A program made the translations under genes and the position numbers. Source: Flavobacteriaceae bacterium MAR_2009_75 (lineage in GTDB: Bacteria > Bacteroidota > Bacteroidia > Flavobacteriales > Flavobacteriaceae). Taken from it: a DNA stretch of 64,000 nt. Under the pieces are notes generated by a model. The model was not told the DNA's origin. It ran no database searches and was given only the letters and a program-made list of their open reading frames with translations. This document shows, one piece after another, positions 1 to 8,814 of the stretch (its first letter is position 1; every line of letters begins with the position of its first letter). Location: NCBI GenBank assembly GCA_002813285.1, contig PHTZ01000001.1, positions 1,611,501 to 1,675,500 on the forward strand, in the 5' to 3' direction.

Positions 1-284
1 GCCCCGGTCTCCAAGAAATAAATTCCTAGACGGTCGCCTCCATAGATAATTTTATCGACACCTACGCCTCTTTTTCGCATTTCCATCATGGCACATTCGC
101 CAATATCATTCTTTGGCAAACGCGTCACAAAATCTACGGGAACGCCATAATTGGCAAGCGATACGGCTACATTCGACTCTCCGCCTCCATATATAACATC
201 AAAAGAATTGGATTGAGAAAATCTTAAAAATCCCTGAGGAGCCAACCTCAACATTATCTCACCGAAGGTTACTACTTTTTTCAT
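1..284 (-). CDS. kdgK: 2-keto-3-deoxygluconate kinase, N-terminal part (cut by window edge)
   Basis: Only the first 94 codons are present; the gene continues beyond base 1. The frame opens with ATG at 284 and reads MKKVVTFGEIMLRL, followed by a PfkB/ribokinase-type N-terminus with the Gly-rich GGGESNVAVSLA sugar-binding stretch (about residues 33-44), as in KDG kinases. KdgK phosphorylates 2-keto-3-deoxy-D-gluconate to KDPG in the cytoplasm. It is the last visible gene of the minus-strand alginate locus, 44 bases after the SDR that probably makes its substrate, so they are likely co-transcribed; an aldolase (KdgA) may follow outside the window. Family assignment is firm; KDG specificity is inferred from context. 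Confidence 0.85.
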   Translation of the reverse strand, partial: MKKVVTFGEIMLRLAPQGFLRFSQSNSFDVIYGGGESNVAVSLANYGVPVDFVTRLPKNDIGECAMMEMRKRGVGVDKIIYGGDRLGIYFLETG

Positions 285-328
285 TTCAAATGGTATTGCT
301 CTATTATTGTTCGTTAGTTGCTCTTTAT

Positions 329-1084
329 TTAGATACCTAAAGCTTGCCCTCCGCCAATCTGAATAGTTTCAGCTGTAATAAACTTTGCATCGCTACTCGC
401 TAAGAAAGATACCACACCGGCTACATCTTCGGGCTGACCTAATCTGCCTAGCATGATACTATTTGCCCAAGAAGCGAAAACTTCTGGTTTGGTCGCTTTG
501 ATCTGAGCATGAAAAGGGGTGTCAATCGTACCGGGAGATACCGCATTTACCCTAATACCGTACTCCGCCAAATCTTTTGCCAAAGCTTTGGTGATGGTAT
601 GAACACCGGCTTTAGATGTTCCATAGATTCCTGCTCCAGGCCCACCGGCTGTCCAAGCTGCGTTAGAAGTATAATTGATGATAGAAGCATCTTCTCCTTT
701 TTTTAGAAAAGGAATTGCCGCCCTCGACGCAAAAAATGCCGAGTCGAGGTTTAATGCCATTACGGATCTATAAAATTCGGTAGTCATTTCTTCGAATCTT
801 GATCTACCCCCTAGACCACCTGCATTGTTAACAAGGGTATCTATTTTACCATATTTCTCGCCGATTGCCTTTATATTCTTGGTAACGGCTTCTTCATTGG
901 TAACATCGAAACCATAATATTCGGCCGTTACGCCTGCTTCGGTAAGTTCTTTTACTCTCTCCGCACCTGCTTCATCATCTATGCCATTAAGAATAACGGT
1001 GTACCCATCTTTTCCTAATCTTTTCGCTACGGCAAATCCGATACCTCCGGTCGCTCCTGTTATCACTGCTACTTTTGCTTTCAT
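329..1084 (-). CDS. SDR-family oxidoreductase, probable DEH (alginate monomer) reductase
   Basis: This 251-residue classical short-chain dehydrogenase has the NAD(P) glycine motif TGATGGIG (residues 9-16), NNAG at 86-89, and the catalytic Ser140, Tyr154 and Lys158 (YGTSK). SDRs beside kdgK and alginate lyases are known to reduce 4-deoxy-L-erythro-5-hexoseulose uronate (DEH) to 2-keto-3-deoxygluconate, which is the likely role here. It lies 29 bases after the MFS transporter and 44 before kdgK, in the same direction, as an uptake-reduction-phosphorylation series. A second SDR lies at 8815-9579, so which of the two is the true DEH reductase cannot be decided from sequence alone. Confidence 0.85.
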   Translation of the reverse strand: MKAKVAVITGATGGIGFAVAKRLGKDGYTVILNGIDDEAGAERVKELTEAGVTAEYYGFDVTNEEAVTKNIKAIGEKYGKIDTLVNNAGGLGGRSRFEEMTTEFYRSVMALNLDSAFFASRAAIPFLKKGEDASIINYTSNAAWTAGGPGAGIYGTSKAGVHTITKALAKDLAEYGIRVNAVSPGTIDTPFHAQIKATKPEVFASWANSIMLGRLGQPEDVAGVVSFLASSDAKFITAETIQIGGGQALGI

Positions 1085-1113
1085 CTTACTATTGTTAATG
1101 TTTATTATCTTAT

Positions 1114-2394
1114 TTATACTGATTCAATTTCTACTGGTCTTATTCTTTTGATTAATGCATAAATCGACAATACCGCCAATGGGGCCAATACTGCAATCAC
1201 GATAAATGCCGGAGTATACGATACGGATGCTATCATTGGAATCAATGAATTCATAATGATTACAGAGACCGCCGCGACCGTACCTGCCAAGCCCGCCAAA
1301 GTACCTACTGACGGCCCTCGGAAGAGATCACTTGAAATCGTCTGAATATTGCCGATGGCAAACTGGAAGCCAAACAGCACCACGGCGACGATATAGATAA
1401 AGGTCATCGGGTTGTTTTCGGTCACCAAAAAGATTATTCCCAATAAGCCTGAGAAAATTAATGCCCCGCCAATAGTTATCGTAATCTTTCTTGCAGCATC
1501 TACTGTTTTTGTCTCCATTAGTTTACCGCTGTACCAACCACCGATGATACTACCGGCCATACCGCCCAAGTACGATATCCAAATTGTAGATCCGATTTCT
1601 TCTATACTAAAACCGAATTTAGAGTTTAGGTAAAGTGGCATCCACCCCACAAAAAGCCACCATATCGGTTCAATAAAAAAGCGCGACATGAGTACGCCCC
1701 ATGATTCTTTGTAACTCAAAATTTTTGCTACGGAAAGCCCTTTCTCTTTATCTTCGATCGTCGGGTCTAAAACAATTTTATCCGCAAGGATCAATTTCTG
1801 CTCTTCTTCCGTTATCCATGGATGCCTTTCTGGTTTTGCTTTATTAATGAACAACCACGGAATTACCCATAGCAAACCGATAGCACCAATAATTATGAAG
1901 GTGGAGCGCCACCCGAAGTGACTATATAAATAGGCAATCAAAACAGGTGCGATAACACTGCCCAATGATGCGCCCGCATTAAAAATACCTTGGGCGATAG
2001 CCCTTTGCTTGACCGGAAACCATTCCCCATTACTTTTTACCGCTCCCGGCCAGTTACCCGCTTCTCCCAGACCCAACATAGCCCTAAAAAGCGTTAACGA
2101 GACAAGACCTCTAGCAAAAGCATGTAGTACCGACGCCACCGACCATACCACTATCGAAACGACAAAACCCATACGCGTACCTATCATATCGTACAGTTTA
2201 CCCGATAGAAACTTACCGGCCGCATAGGTAATCATGAAGACGTTTAGCATGATGGCGTAGTCTCCCTCATCCATACCCAAATCTTTGCCCATTTCGGGCC
2301 ACATAACGCCGAATGCGGTACGATCTATATAATTAATGACCGTTGCCAAACATATTAGGGCAATAACGTACCATCTAAGTCCTTTAACCTTCAT
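1114..2394 (-). CDS. MFS transporter, hexuronate/ACS type
   Basis: A 426-residue major facilitator with about twelve hydrophobic segments. The start (ATG at 2394) leads into the family signature INYIDRTAFGVMWPEM, and GNWPGAVKSNGEWF (from about residue 111) is typical of the anion:cation symporter family that includes ExuT. In flavobacterial alginate loci such a transporter carries unsaturated uronate monomers or DEH across the inner membrane. It stands between the GntR regulator and the SDR/kdgK pair. The 218-base gap upstream holds overlapping inverted repeats that could fold into alternative hairpins in its leader. Confidence 0.88.
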   Translation of the reverse strand: MKVKGLRWYVIALICLATVINYIDRTAFGVMWPEMGKDLGMDEGDYAIMLNVFMITYAAGKFLSGKLYDMIGTRMGFVVSIVVWSVASVLHAFARGLVSLTLFRAMLGLGEAGNWPGAVKSNGEWFPVKQRAIAQGIFNAGASLGSVIAPVLIAYLYSHFGWRSTFIIIGAIGLLWVIPWLFINKAKPERHPWITEEEQKLILADKIVLDPTIEDKEKGLSVAKILSYKESWGVLMSRFFIEPIWWLFVGWMPLYLNSKFGFSIEEIGSTIWISYLGGMAGSIIGGWYSGKLMETKTVDAARKITITIGGALIFSGLLGIIFLVTENNPMTFIYIVAVVLFGFQFAIGNIQTISSDLFRGPSVGTLAGLAGTVAAVSVIIMNSLIPMIASVSYTPAFIVIAVLAPLAVLSIYALIKRIRPVEIESV

Positions 2395-2445
2395 TTTGAA
2401 CCTTTTATATTAATTCTTTGTACTTCAATCAAGACAATAGTCGCC

Positions 2446-2483
2446 TTGCCCCGTAAATGGAGTGTTCTACGGGCAAAGCCCGT
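2446..2483 (-). promoter_or_regulatory. Overlapping inverted repeats in leader of MFS gene
   Basis: Two mutually exclusive pairings share one arm. ACGGGC at 2469-2474 pairs perfectly with GCCCGT at 2478-2483 over a 3-base loop. The overlapping TACGGGCAA at 2468-2476 also pairs, with one bulge, with TTGCCCCGTA at 2446-2455. The structure ends about 50 bases before the MFS start codon, on the transcribed strand. No T-run follows, so it is not a classical terminator. A regulatory or mRNA-processing role is inference. Confidence 0.35.
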
Positions 2484-2612
2484 TAAATCAATTACTCAAA
2501 AGCTTTTCGTATGGAACGGCAACACCTATGAGACAAGCATCACCATGGTCAGATAAGATTTAAGTATTATTTCCCTTCAGTTAAATATTCGTAAAAGACA
2601 GACCGTGCACTT

Positions 2613-3338
2613 CTATCCTTTATTTACAACATTTCTATTCTCACCATAGATGTAATCATACAACTTGGTGAAATGAGACTTCATTTTTTCTTTGGCCATT
2701 TGGGGGTTTTGGTCCCTTATAGCATTATAAATATCTTCGTGTTTTCTTATTTGAGCCAGGGCCACATCGCCTTGACAAACTTTATCCTCTTCATAAGCCA
2801 CAATAATTTCTGGGGTAATGAGCAACATCAACGCATTCATGGTACTATTCTTACTTGCCGAGGCGATGGCTAAGTGAAACAATAAATCTTCCTCTACACA
2901 GGCTTCACCACTGACCATTTTGATCTTATAGGCATCAAGGGTTTCTTTGATTCTTTGCAAATCTTCTTCGGTACGACGCAAAGCCGCCATCTTCACAATT
3001 TTAAGCTCAAGTAAAATTCTGGTCTCTACCAACGATTTAAAATCTTGCTCTGCCAGACCCAAAATATCTTCGATCATACCGTTCATGGCAATTTGGCCAA
3101 TCTCAGCGATAAAGGTGCCACTTTGGGGCTTACTATATAGAATACCGTAAAACTCCAATTTCTGTAGAGCTCCGCGAACATTACTTCTACTTACTTCGAA
3201 TTTTTCGGCCAGAACCCGTTCTGCCGGAAGTTTGTCTCCCGGTTCTAGATTCTTATAATTGATCAAATCACGAATTTTGGAAATAATATCGTTTTGAATT
3301 TCCCTGTTCTCATTCTTTGTCAATAATTCTAATTTCAT
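2613..3338 (-). CDS. GntR-family (FadR subfamily) transcriptional regulator
   Basis: A 241-residue regulator with an N-terminal winged helix (about residues 15-80, including GDKLPAERVLAEKFEVSRSNV) and an all-helical FCD effector domain behind it. I take ATG at 3338 as the start; a TTG three codons upstream is less likely. FadR-type regulators in alginate loci typically repress and are released by a pathway intermediate such as KDG. A dyad lies at 3361-3386, just before the gene, and near-copies occur before susC (8529-8554) and before the kinase-PL17 operon (12881-12908), so this protein probably controls itself and the whole locus. The effector is unknown. Confidence 0.88.
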   Translation of the reverse strand: MKLELLTKNENREIQNDIISKIRDLINYKNLEPGDKLPAERVLAEKFEVSRSNVRGALQKLEFYGILYSKPQSGTFIAEIGQIAMNGMIEDILGLAEQDFKSLVETRILLELKIVKMAALRRTEEDLQRIKETLDAYKIKMVSGEACVEEDLLFHLAIASASKNSTMNALMLLITPEIIVAYEEDKVCQGDVALAQIRKHEDIYNAIRDQNPQMAKEKMKSHFTKLYDYIYGENRNVVNKG

Positions 3339-3360
3339 AAGTGCCAAATTAAATTCAGAA

Positions 3361-3386
3361 ATTGGTTAACCAGTTTGGTTTGTTAA
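3361..3386. promoter_or_regulatory. Candidate GntR operator, site 1
   Basis: TTGGTTAACCA followed directly by GTTTGGTTTGTTAA, 23 bases before the GntR start codon. It matches the two better sites at 8529 and 12881 in the left half (TTGGTTAACCA) and in TTTGG, and is degenerate in the right half. The position suits autoregulation. Confidence 0.5.
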
Positions 3387-3471
3387 AATTATAAAAAAAC
3401 ACCTAGCTAAAAAAGTATTATTCAATTAATACATCGCAAATTTTCAGCCTATTTTTTAAGGATTTAGAAAA

Positions 3472-3498
3472 TCTACCGATCTTTTGAAAATCGGTAGA
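3472..3498 (-). terminator. Rho-independent terminator of susCD (minus strand)
   Basis: TCTACCGAT (3472-3480) and ATCGGTAGA (3490-3498) form a perfect 9-bp stem with a 9-base loop. On the minus strand TTTTCT follows. It lies about 100 bases after the SusD stop codon and before the GntR gene, so it should end susCD transcription and separate the regulator into its own unit. Confidence 0.65.
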
Positions 3499-3601
3499 CC
3501 TCTTCCAAAAAAACTAACTCAAACAACTTCTCTTTGCATCACGTATTTTACTATTATTTCTGCTCAAATAATTATCAAAAACCATAAACTCTCTATAGAA
3601 C

Positions 3602-5182
3602 CTAATAACCAGGATTCTGTGTTAAATTCGGGTTTATGATTATCTCAGATTGAGGAATCGGAAATAGGTAATCTTTCGCCGGGTCAAAAGACTTCGGACC
3701 TGGACCAACTCCAGATTCTGTAGACACTTCTGATTCTAAACCATTAGGGCCGAACACTTCATCACCTAATTTTCTTCTGGCAATATCATACCATCTCTTC
3801 ATCTCATAAGCAAATTCTAACCTACGCTCATCTAAAATTCTAGTTCTAAATTCATCTTGAGACAAGCCTGAAAAATCTTCAGGAAATTCACTTGGTGTAT
3901 TTCCATTAGAAATTCCACCAGCTCTGGCCCTAGCCATTACTCGATTGGCCCAAGCTTCGGCATCAGCCATATTGCCCAGTTCGTTTGCCGCTTCAGCCCC
4001 TATCATTAAAACCTCGGCATAGCGCATCATCATATAATTAGAATGTGATGATCTACCATTACCATCTTGCTGAGGTAATTTACTTGCCATTCGGGTGTAT
4101 TTGGCAACATGAGGTCGGTTCACAGCAGTACCATCTCCATCGGTAAATATGGTATAAGGCACTACCACGCCGTTGTGTACGGCGGTAGAATCAAAAGTAA
4201 CCGCTCTTCTATAATCTTTATGATCCCAAGTGGTATATACTTTAAGAGCAGGCACCTCTACAGACCAGCCACCGCCCATATCATACTGTTCATCAGATCT
4301 AATACCCGTGAACGCCGCTTGATAATCTCTACCTTGATCACCATCTGACGTACCGGTATAATCTAGAACAAAAATCGGTTCTAAAGATTCATCGATTTTG
4401 ACAGCGTCATACAAATCTTGAAAATCTGGCTCTAAGCCTAAATTATAGGTACCCTCATTATTAATAATTTCTTTGGCTTCATCATAAGAATTCTGCCACT
4501 CTTCTAAAGTTAGGTATACTAAGGCCAAATAGGCGCTAGCAGCCGACTTCGCAGGTATGGCCCTAGAAGGCTGTGTATCGGGCAGATTTTCTTTTGCAAA
4601 TTCTAAATCTGCTATGATATTTTCATAAACGGTAGCCGCAGGGGTTCTAGGTGCAACAACTGCTTCAGACAATACAGTGGTATCGTCTAAGTAAGGAATG
4701 TCGCCAAATTGTCTTACCAAATGAAAATAAGCGAATGCCCTGGCAAAACGTGCTCTAGCAATAACCTCATTCTTTTCCGTTTCGTCGCCTTCGGTCAATA
4801 ATTTACCTGCGGCTACGGCCTCATTGGCAGCACCGATAATTTGATAAACCTTTGGCCAATAAACATTACTACCGCCTGCAATTAAGCCATTATCGGCTTG
4901 AACGGTGAAATTGTCATGATCAATTCGTTCTTGAGCCCCGGTTCTACCTATGGCCATCATGTCGCTACGGAACATAAGAGCCTGTGTCATTTCCCTAGAC
5001 ATAAAGTTTCTATGTACCATATGTGCATATGCACCGCTCGTAAAGCCTTCTACCTGTTCTAAGCTTAGAGAGTTGAAATAGCTAGAGGGACTTAATTCCG
5101 TAATCGGGTCTTCTTCTAAATCTGAGCATCCTATGATAGAGACACCCATCAACAATAGGGTTAAAATTTTGTATGTCTTCAT
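3602..5182 (-). CDS. SusD/RagB-family outer-membrane glycan-binding lipoprotein (alginate locus)
   Basis: A 526-residue protein with a lipoprotein signal peptide (lipobox ending at Cys19, IIGC) and the SusD pattern: helical TPR-like N-terminal half, ARFARAFAYFHLVRQFGD motif near residues 143-160, and the C-terminal DERRLEFAYEMKRWYDIARR and DYLFPIPQSEI motifs. It binds oligosaccharide at the cell surface as the lid of the TonB-dependent transporter encoded 22 bases upstream. Its place between KdgF/PL17 and the MFS transporter points to alginate oligosaccharides as ligand (inference). A terminator follows at 3472-3498. Confidence 0.93.
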   Translation of the reverse strand: MKTYKILTLLLMGVSIIGCSDLEEDPITELSPSSYFNSLSLEQVEGFTSGAYAHMVHRNFMSREMTQALMFRSDMMAIGRTGAQERIDHDNFTVQADNGLIAGGSNVYWPKVYQIIGAANEAVAAGKLLTEGDETEKNEVIARARFARAFAYFHLVRQFGDIPYLDDTTVLSEAVVAPRTPAATVYENIIADLEFAKENLPDTQPSRAIPAKSAASAYLALVYLTLEEWQNSYDEAKEIINNEGTYNLGLEPDFQDLYDAVKIDESLEPIFVLDYTGTSDGDQGRDYQAAFTGIRSDEQYDMGGGWSVEVPALKVYTTWDHKDYRRAVTFDSTAVHNGVVVPYTIFTDGDGTAVNRPHVAKYTRMASKLPQQDGNGRSSHSNYMMMRYAEVLMIGAEAANELGNMADAEAWANRVMARARAGGISNGNTPSEFPEDFSGLSQDEFRTRILDERRLEFAYEMKRWYDIARRKLGDEVFGPNGLESEVSTESGVGPGPKSFDPAKDYLFPIPQSEIIINPNLTQNPGY

Positions 5183-5204
5183 GATGTTTTCTTTTTAATT
5201 GCAA

Positions 5205-8204
5205 TTAAAATTTTAAGTTGAGTGCGAAGTTCACAGATTTAACTGTAGGGTAATTTCCGAAATCATGCCCCTGCACAACATTGGCCGATCCCGTATCTCC
5301 ACCTCCACTTCCGAAATAGCTTACTTCGGGATCAAGACCGGTATACTTTGTAAACGTTAACAAATTCTGTGCACTGATAGATAGCCTAAGGTTATCTACT
5401 CCGATTTTCTCAATTATATCGGAAGGAAAAGTATAGCCTAAAGCTATGTTCTTAAGCCTTACATAACTACCGTCTTCAATGAATCGAGAAGATATTTCTC
5501 TATCCCTGATTTTATTGGAAGGTATATTTGAATCTGTATTAGTTGGAGACCAAGCATTGAAAACATCTGTAATCGAGTTTGAATCACCATTAAATAACTG
5601 CACATTGGTAAGGTTTATAATTTCACCACCCTGAGAGCCTTGAAAAAAGATATTTAAATCTAAATTTTTATATCTGAAATTATTTGTGAAACCAAAAGTG
5701 AAGTCAGGATTAGGATCTCCAATAATTTTTTGGTCACCCGTATCAATTTCACCACTACCGTCTACATCGGTAAACAACGGATCGCCAGCTTCAGCAAAAC
5801 CACCTTTAAGCGCCGTACCCGCAGGCAAATCACCTCCCTGGTAAACCCCTTGATATTCAAGCCCCCAAAAAAGACCGATAGCCTCACCTTCTCTTAAAAT
5901 ATAAGTGTCTTTACCTGCAAAATAACCTGGAGCGGCACTATCGATTATATCACCGTTATTAAGCTTAACAACTTCATTTTTGTTAGTAGCAAGATTGAAA
6001 TCGGTCGTCCAACTGAAATTTTCTTTACTTACGTTTCTGGTACTTAAAGTAATTTCAAAACCTTTATTATTAATCTCCCCTACGTTAGAGAAAACCTCTA
6101 AATCTACTGCCCCACTATAGGCGGGAGATGTTGCGGTTTCGAGCAATAAATCTTTAGTATCAATATTGTAATAATCTAGTGAAAGTGCAATTCTATTGTT
6201 GAACAGACCTAAATCAAGACCTAGATTAGTCTGATATGACGATTCCCATTTTAAATCTGGATTAGCTTCTTGAGAAACTGAAACAGTTGGATCCGATTCT
6301 ATAGCCGTTGCCGGAGTAACCGCCAATTCGGCCAGTGATTGATAAGGAGATATCGCTTGATTACCCGTAACCCCGTAACTAGCTCTTAATTTTAAGTTGG
6401 AAACGGTCTCACTGTCCTTTAAAAAGTTTTCGTTCGATATCTTCCAACCAATAGCACCAGAGGGGAAAATGGCATATTTCTCATTTTCGGCGAAGTTTGA
6501 TGCACCATCTCTTCTTACGGTAGCGGTCAACAAATATTTATCGCCGTAGTCATAATTCAACCTACCAAATTGAGATTGAATTTCAGATTCAGAAATTGAC
6601 GAAGTAACTCTACGGGTTTGAACTTGACCAGCCGCTAAATTATAAAAAAGGAAGTCATCGGAAAGCAGCTCCTGAGTTAGTGCTGAAAATCGTATCGTAT
6701 TTGTCTTTTGATAAGAGTAACCACCTAATAAAGTTAGATTACCCTTACCTAGCTCTGCGTTGTAGGTCAAATAATTTTCACTCAAAAGGTTTGTACTTCT
6801 TCTGTTCGCCAAACTTGCAAAACCAGTGGAAAGCTGAAAAGTTTGTGGCTTGAAAGCACCTACAGTCTCGTTAACCGTACTATAACCAAAGGTAGTTTTA
6901 AAGCTTAGGTTGTCTAATATATCGTAATTCGCATAAAGGTTGGTTCTGTAATTATCCGTCTTAGTTTCATTGACCAATTCGTTGGCCACCGCAAATGGAT
7001 TTTCTACACCATCACCAACAGAATTTTGTGTGAAATTACCATCGTCATCATATATACCCCTATCTGGAGTGAATCTAAAGGCAAGTGAAATAACATCATC
7101 ACCACCACCATTGGCAGTTTCGCCAGTAGACTGTGTAAGTACACCATTTTTTGTACCTCTACTACCAAAAAGGTTCATACCCAATTTTAGCTTATCGGTA
7201 ACTTGGGCATCTATGTTAGACAAGAAAGTTAATTTGTCAAAATCAGAGTTCCTTACAATACCATCTTGTTTAAAGTAGTTTGCCGAAGCATAAAAATTTA
7301 TGTTCTCACTACCACCTGAGAAAGAAAATTGGTGATTGGCCGTACTACCTGAGTTGTATATTACATCTTGCCAATCGGTATTTTCCGGCCCCTGAACATA
7401 GGCAGGGTTAATAATTTGTTGGTACCTAGCAAATTCATCTGCATTTAACAAATCTAGCCTGTTTGCTGTATTTTGAATAGAATATGCGGTATTGACCTCT
7501 ACTGAAATTTTACCGGTTCTACCTTTTTTGGTAGTCACCAATACGACCCCACCAGAACCTCTAGAACCATAAATTGCGGTTGCCGAAGCATCCTTTAAAA
7601 CTTCTATAGATTCAATATCATTTGGTTGCGGCATCGTTGCACCGACAAAACCATCAACTACAATGAGCGGCCCACTATTTGCCCCAATAGATGTGTTACC
7701 CCTCACCTTAATTGCTATCGGAGCACCGGGTTCACCACCGTTGTTGGACTGAACCACGACCCCAGCCGCACGGCCCTGGAGGGCTTGTTCGGCGCTTGCC
7801 AATGGAAATGCAGTCAATTCTTCAGATTTAACCGAAGAAACAGAGCCTGTAATATCGCTTTTTTTCTGAGATCCGTAACCCACTACGACTACCTCGTCTA
7901 GCTGGCTCGCATCTTCTGCAAGTATAACATCAAGAGTTTGCTGATTATCAATAGTAATACTCTTGCTCGAATAGCCCAATGAAGAAAATTCTAAAACATC
8001 TCCTGCATTTACATTGATGGAGAAATTGCCATCAAAATCTGTTGAAGTACCCGTAGTAGTATTCTGAATAACGACATTGACTCCCGGTATCGGTACATTA
8101 GTCTCGTCGTTTACCGTACCGGTCAATGTATAACCGTCTTGTGCAAATAATGATATGCTGAGCAACAGCATCATCGTTAGTGTTAATCTAGTTTTTAAAT
8201 TCAT
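5205..8204 (-). CDS. SusC/RagA-family TonB-dependent transporter (alginate locus)
   Basis: A 999-residue outer-membrane receptor. In order it has a signal peptide (cleavage near residues 20-22), a carboxypeptidase-D-like regulatory domain (GTVNDETNVPIPGVNVVI, about 28-105), a SusC TonB-box region (LDEVVVVGYGSQKK), a plug domain (IEVLKDASATAIYGSRGSGG) and a long beta-barrel ending in aromatic/Phe (NFALNLKF). There is no STN domain, so signalling to an anti-sigma factor is not expected. It imports oligosaccharides together with the SusD encoded 22 bases downstream. The likely promoter lies far upstream near the operator at 8529, leaving a leader of about 340 bases with several hairpins. Confidence 0.95.
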   Translation of the reverse strand: MNLKTRLTLTMMLLLSISLFAQDGYTLTGTVNDETNVPIPGVNVVIQNTTTGTSTDFDGNFSINVNAGDVLEFSSLGYSSKSITIDNQQTLDVILAEDASQLDEVVVVGYGSQKKSDITGSVSSVKSEELTAFPLASAEQALQGRAAGVVVQSNNGGEPGAPIAIKVRGNTSIGANSGPLIVVDGFVGATMPQPNDIESIEVLKDASATAIYGSRGSGGVVLVTTKKGRTGKISVEVNTAYSIQNTANRLDLLNADEFARYQQIINPAYVQGPENTDWQDVIYNSGSTANHQFSFSGGSENINFYASANYFKQDGIVRNSDFDKLTFLSNIDAQVTDKLKLGMNLFGSRGTKNGVLTQSTGETANGGGDDVISLAFRFTPDRGIYDDDGNFTQNSVGDGVENPFAVANELVNETKTDNYRTNLYANYDILDNLSFKTTFGYSTVNETVGAFKPQTFQLSTGFASLANRRSTNLLSENYLTYNAELGKGNLTLLGGYSYQKTNTIRFSALTQELLSDDFLFYNLAAGQVQTRRVTSSISESEIQSQFGRLNYDYGDKYLLTATVRRDGASNFAENEKYAIFPSGAIGWKISNENFLKDSETVSNLKLRASYGVTGNQAISPYQSLAELAVTPATAIESDPTVSVSQEANPDLKWESSYQTNLGLDLGLFNNRIALSLDYYNIDTKDLLLETATSPAYSGAVDLEVFSNVGEINNKGFEITLSTRNVSKENFSWTTDFNLATNKNEVVKLNNGDIIDSAAPGYFAGKDTYILREGEAIGLFWGLEYQGVYQGGDLPAGTALKGGFAEAGDPLFTDVDGSGEIDTGDQKIIGDPNPDFTFGFTNNFRYKNLDLNIFFQGSQGGEIINLTNVQLFNGDSNSITDVFNAWSPTNTDSNIPSNKIRDREISSRFIEDGSYVRLKNIALGYTFPSDIIEKIGVDNLRLSISAQNLLTFTKYTGLDPEVSYFGSGGGDTGSANVVQGHDFGNYPTVKSVNFALNLKF

Positions 8205-8266
8205 TTGTGTTAAATTAAGTTTGTTGAATCGAAATCACCGAAGCCCGTTTCAAGCCCGATGAATAA

Positions 8267-8286
8267 ATGTGATTTAAGAATCACAT
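8267..8286. promoter_or_regulatory. Inverted repeat 63 bases before susC
   Basis: ATGTGATT and AATCACAT are perfect 8-base arms around TAAG. It superficially resembles a CRP half-site pair, but the spacer between TGTGA and TCACA is eight bases, not six. It could be an operator or a leader hairpin. No second copy was noticed in the window. Confidence 0.35.
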
Positions 8287-8420
8287 CAAAATCTTCAATT
8301 TACTAACCACACTTTTTCAGTTGAGTTAAATGAAAAACCCTATTTTTGCAGGAAATGTGTTTATAGTAATATGTACATGTTTAGAGTATTACTTCCCTTC
8401 AGAATGAAGTAATCGTTTTT

Positions 8421-8451
8421 AAAAAGGATGGGCGTGCACCCGTCCTTTTTT
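8421..8451 (-). terminator. Terminator-like hairpin in susC leader
   Basis: AAAAAGGATGGG (8421-8432) pairs with CCCGTCCTTTTT (8439-8450) over a 6-base loop, with one G-T wobble and T-runs on both sides, so it could terminate in either direction. It may end transcription from the SDR gene. If the susC promoter is the TATATTTG box at 8551-8558, it instead lies inside the susC leader and could act as an attenuator. Confidence 0.6.
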
Positions 8452-8528
8452 TATTTTTATCATTTAGCATTCCATCTTAATATTGTTTAGTTAGTAACTT
8501 TCTTGAGCCTCCTTATTGGTTTTCCATA

Positions 8529-8554
8529 TTGGTTAACCAATTTGGTTTACCAAA
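8529..8554. promoter_or_regulatory. Candidate GntR operator, site 2 (susC promoter region)
   Basis: TTGGTTAACCAA followed directly by TTTGGTTTACCAAA. Apart from two bases it is identical to site 3 at 12881. In both sites the right edge merges into CAAATATA on the plus strand, that is TATATTTG on the minus strand, a good Bacteroidetes -7 box (TAnnTTTG). A bound repressor would sit at the start point of a minus-strand transcript running into susC. No -33 TTTG is seen at the usual distance. Confidence 0.6.
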
Positions 8555-8814
8555 TATATATTAATTAAATCTTAATAGAAAATTAAATTCAAATAAATTT
8601 TAAGGTATTTTTAGCAAATTGAAAATTTTAACATTCTCAAACCTCGTAAATTCACAATCAGCTTGCTTAAATCTAAGAAAACAGCAGTTCGTTAATGATG
8701 TTAATATGGTTATCAGTAATATAATTAGATTCCTTAAGCACCCTGTAAACTTCAGCCTTCGTAGATTCTTCCGCAGTACACTTTATATACCACGCAGTTT
8801 TAATTTTATAAGGT

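Larger units (their letters stand above)
8205..8814. other. 610-base intergenic region: structured susC leader and GntR operator
   Basis: Between the SDR stop and the susC start I see no convincing gene. Reading on the minus strand it contains a GntR-type operator with an adjacent TATATTTG box (8529-8558), a terminator-like hairpin (8421-8451), a second 8-bp hairpin (ATTACTTC 8388-8395 with GAAGTAAT 8406-8413), and a third dyad (ATGTGATT 8267-8274 with AATCACAT 8279-8286). The stretch 8385-8402 (AGTATTACTTCCCTTCAG) recurs with one change at 2563-2580, at a similar distance before the MFS gene. Just after the SDR stop (8676-8810, minus strand) an open stretch without a good start may be a small gene remnant; I could not assign it. 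Confidence 0.5.

Noticed and set aside
6970-7278. Long antisense frames inside the SusC genes and other large genes
   Set aside because: They lie wholly opposite strong conserved genes, have no recognisable protein features and follow from codon bias of the real gene.
8267-8286. CRP binding site
   Set aside because: The half-sites TGTGA and TCACA are eight bases apart rather than six, and a CRP-type role in this locus is not supported by a second site.
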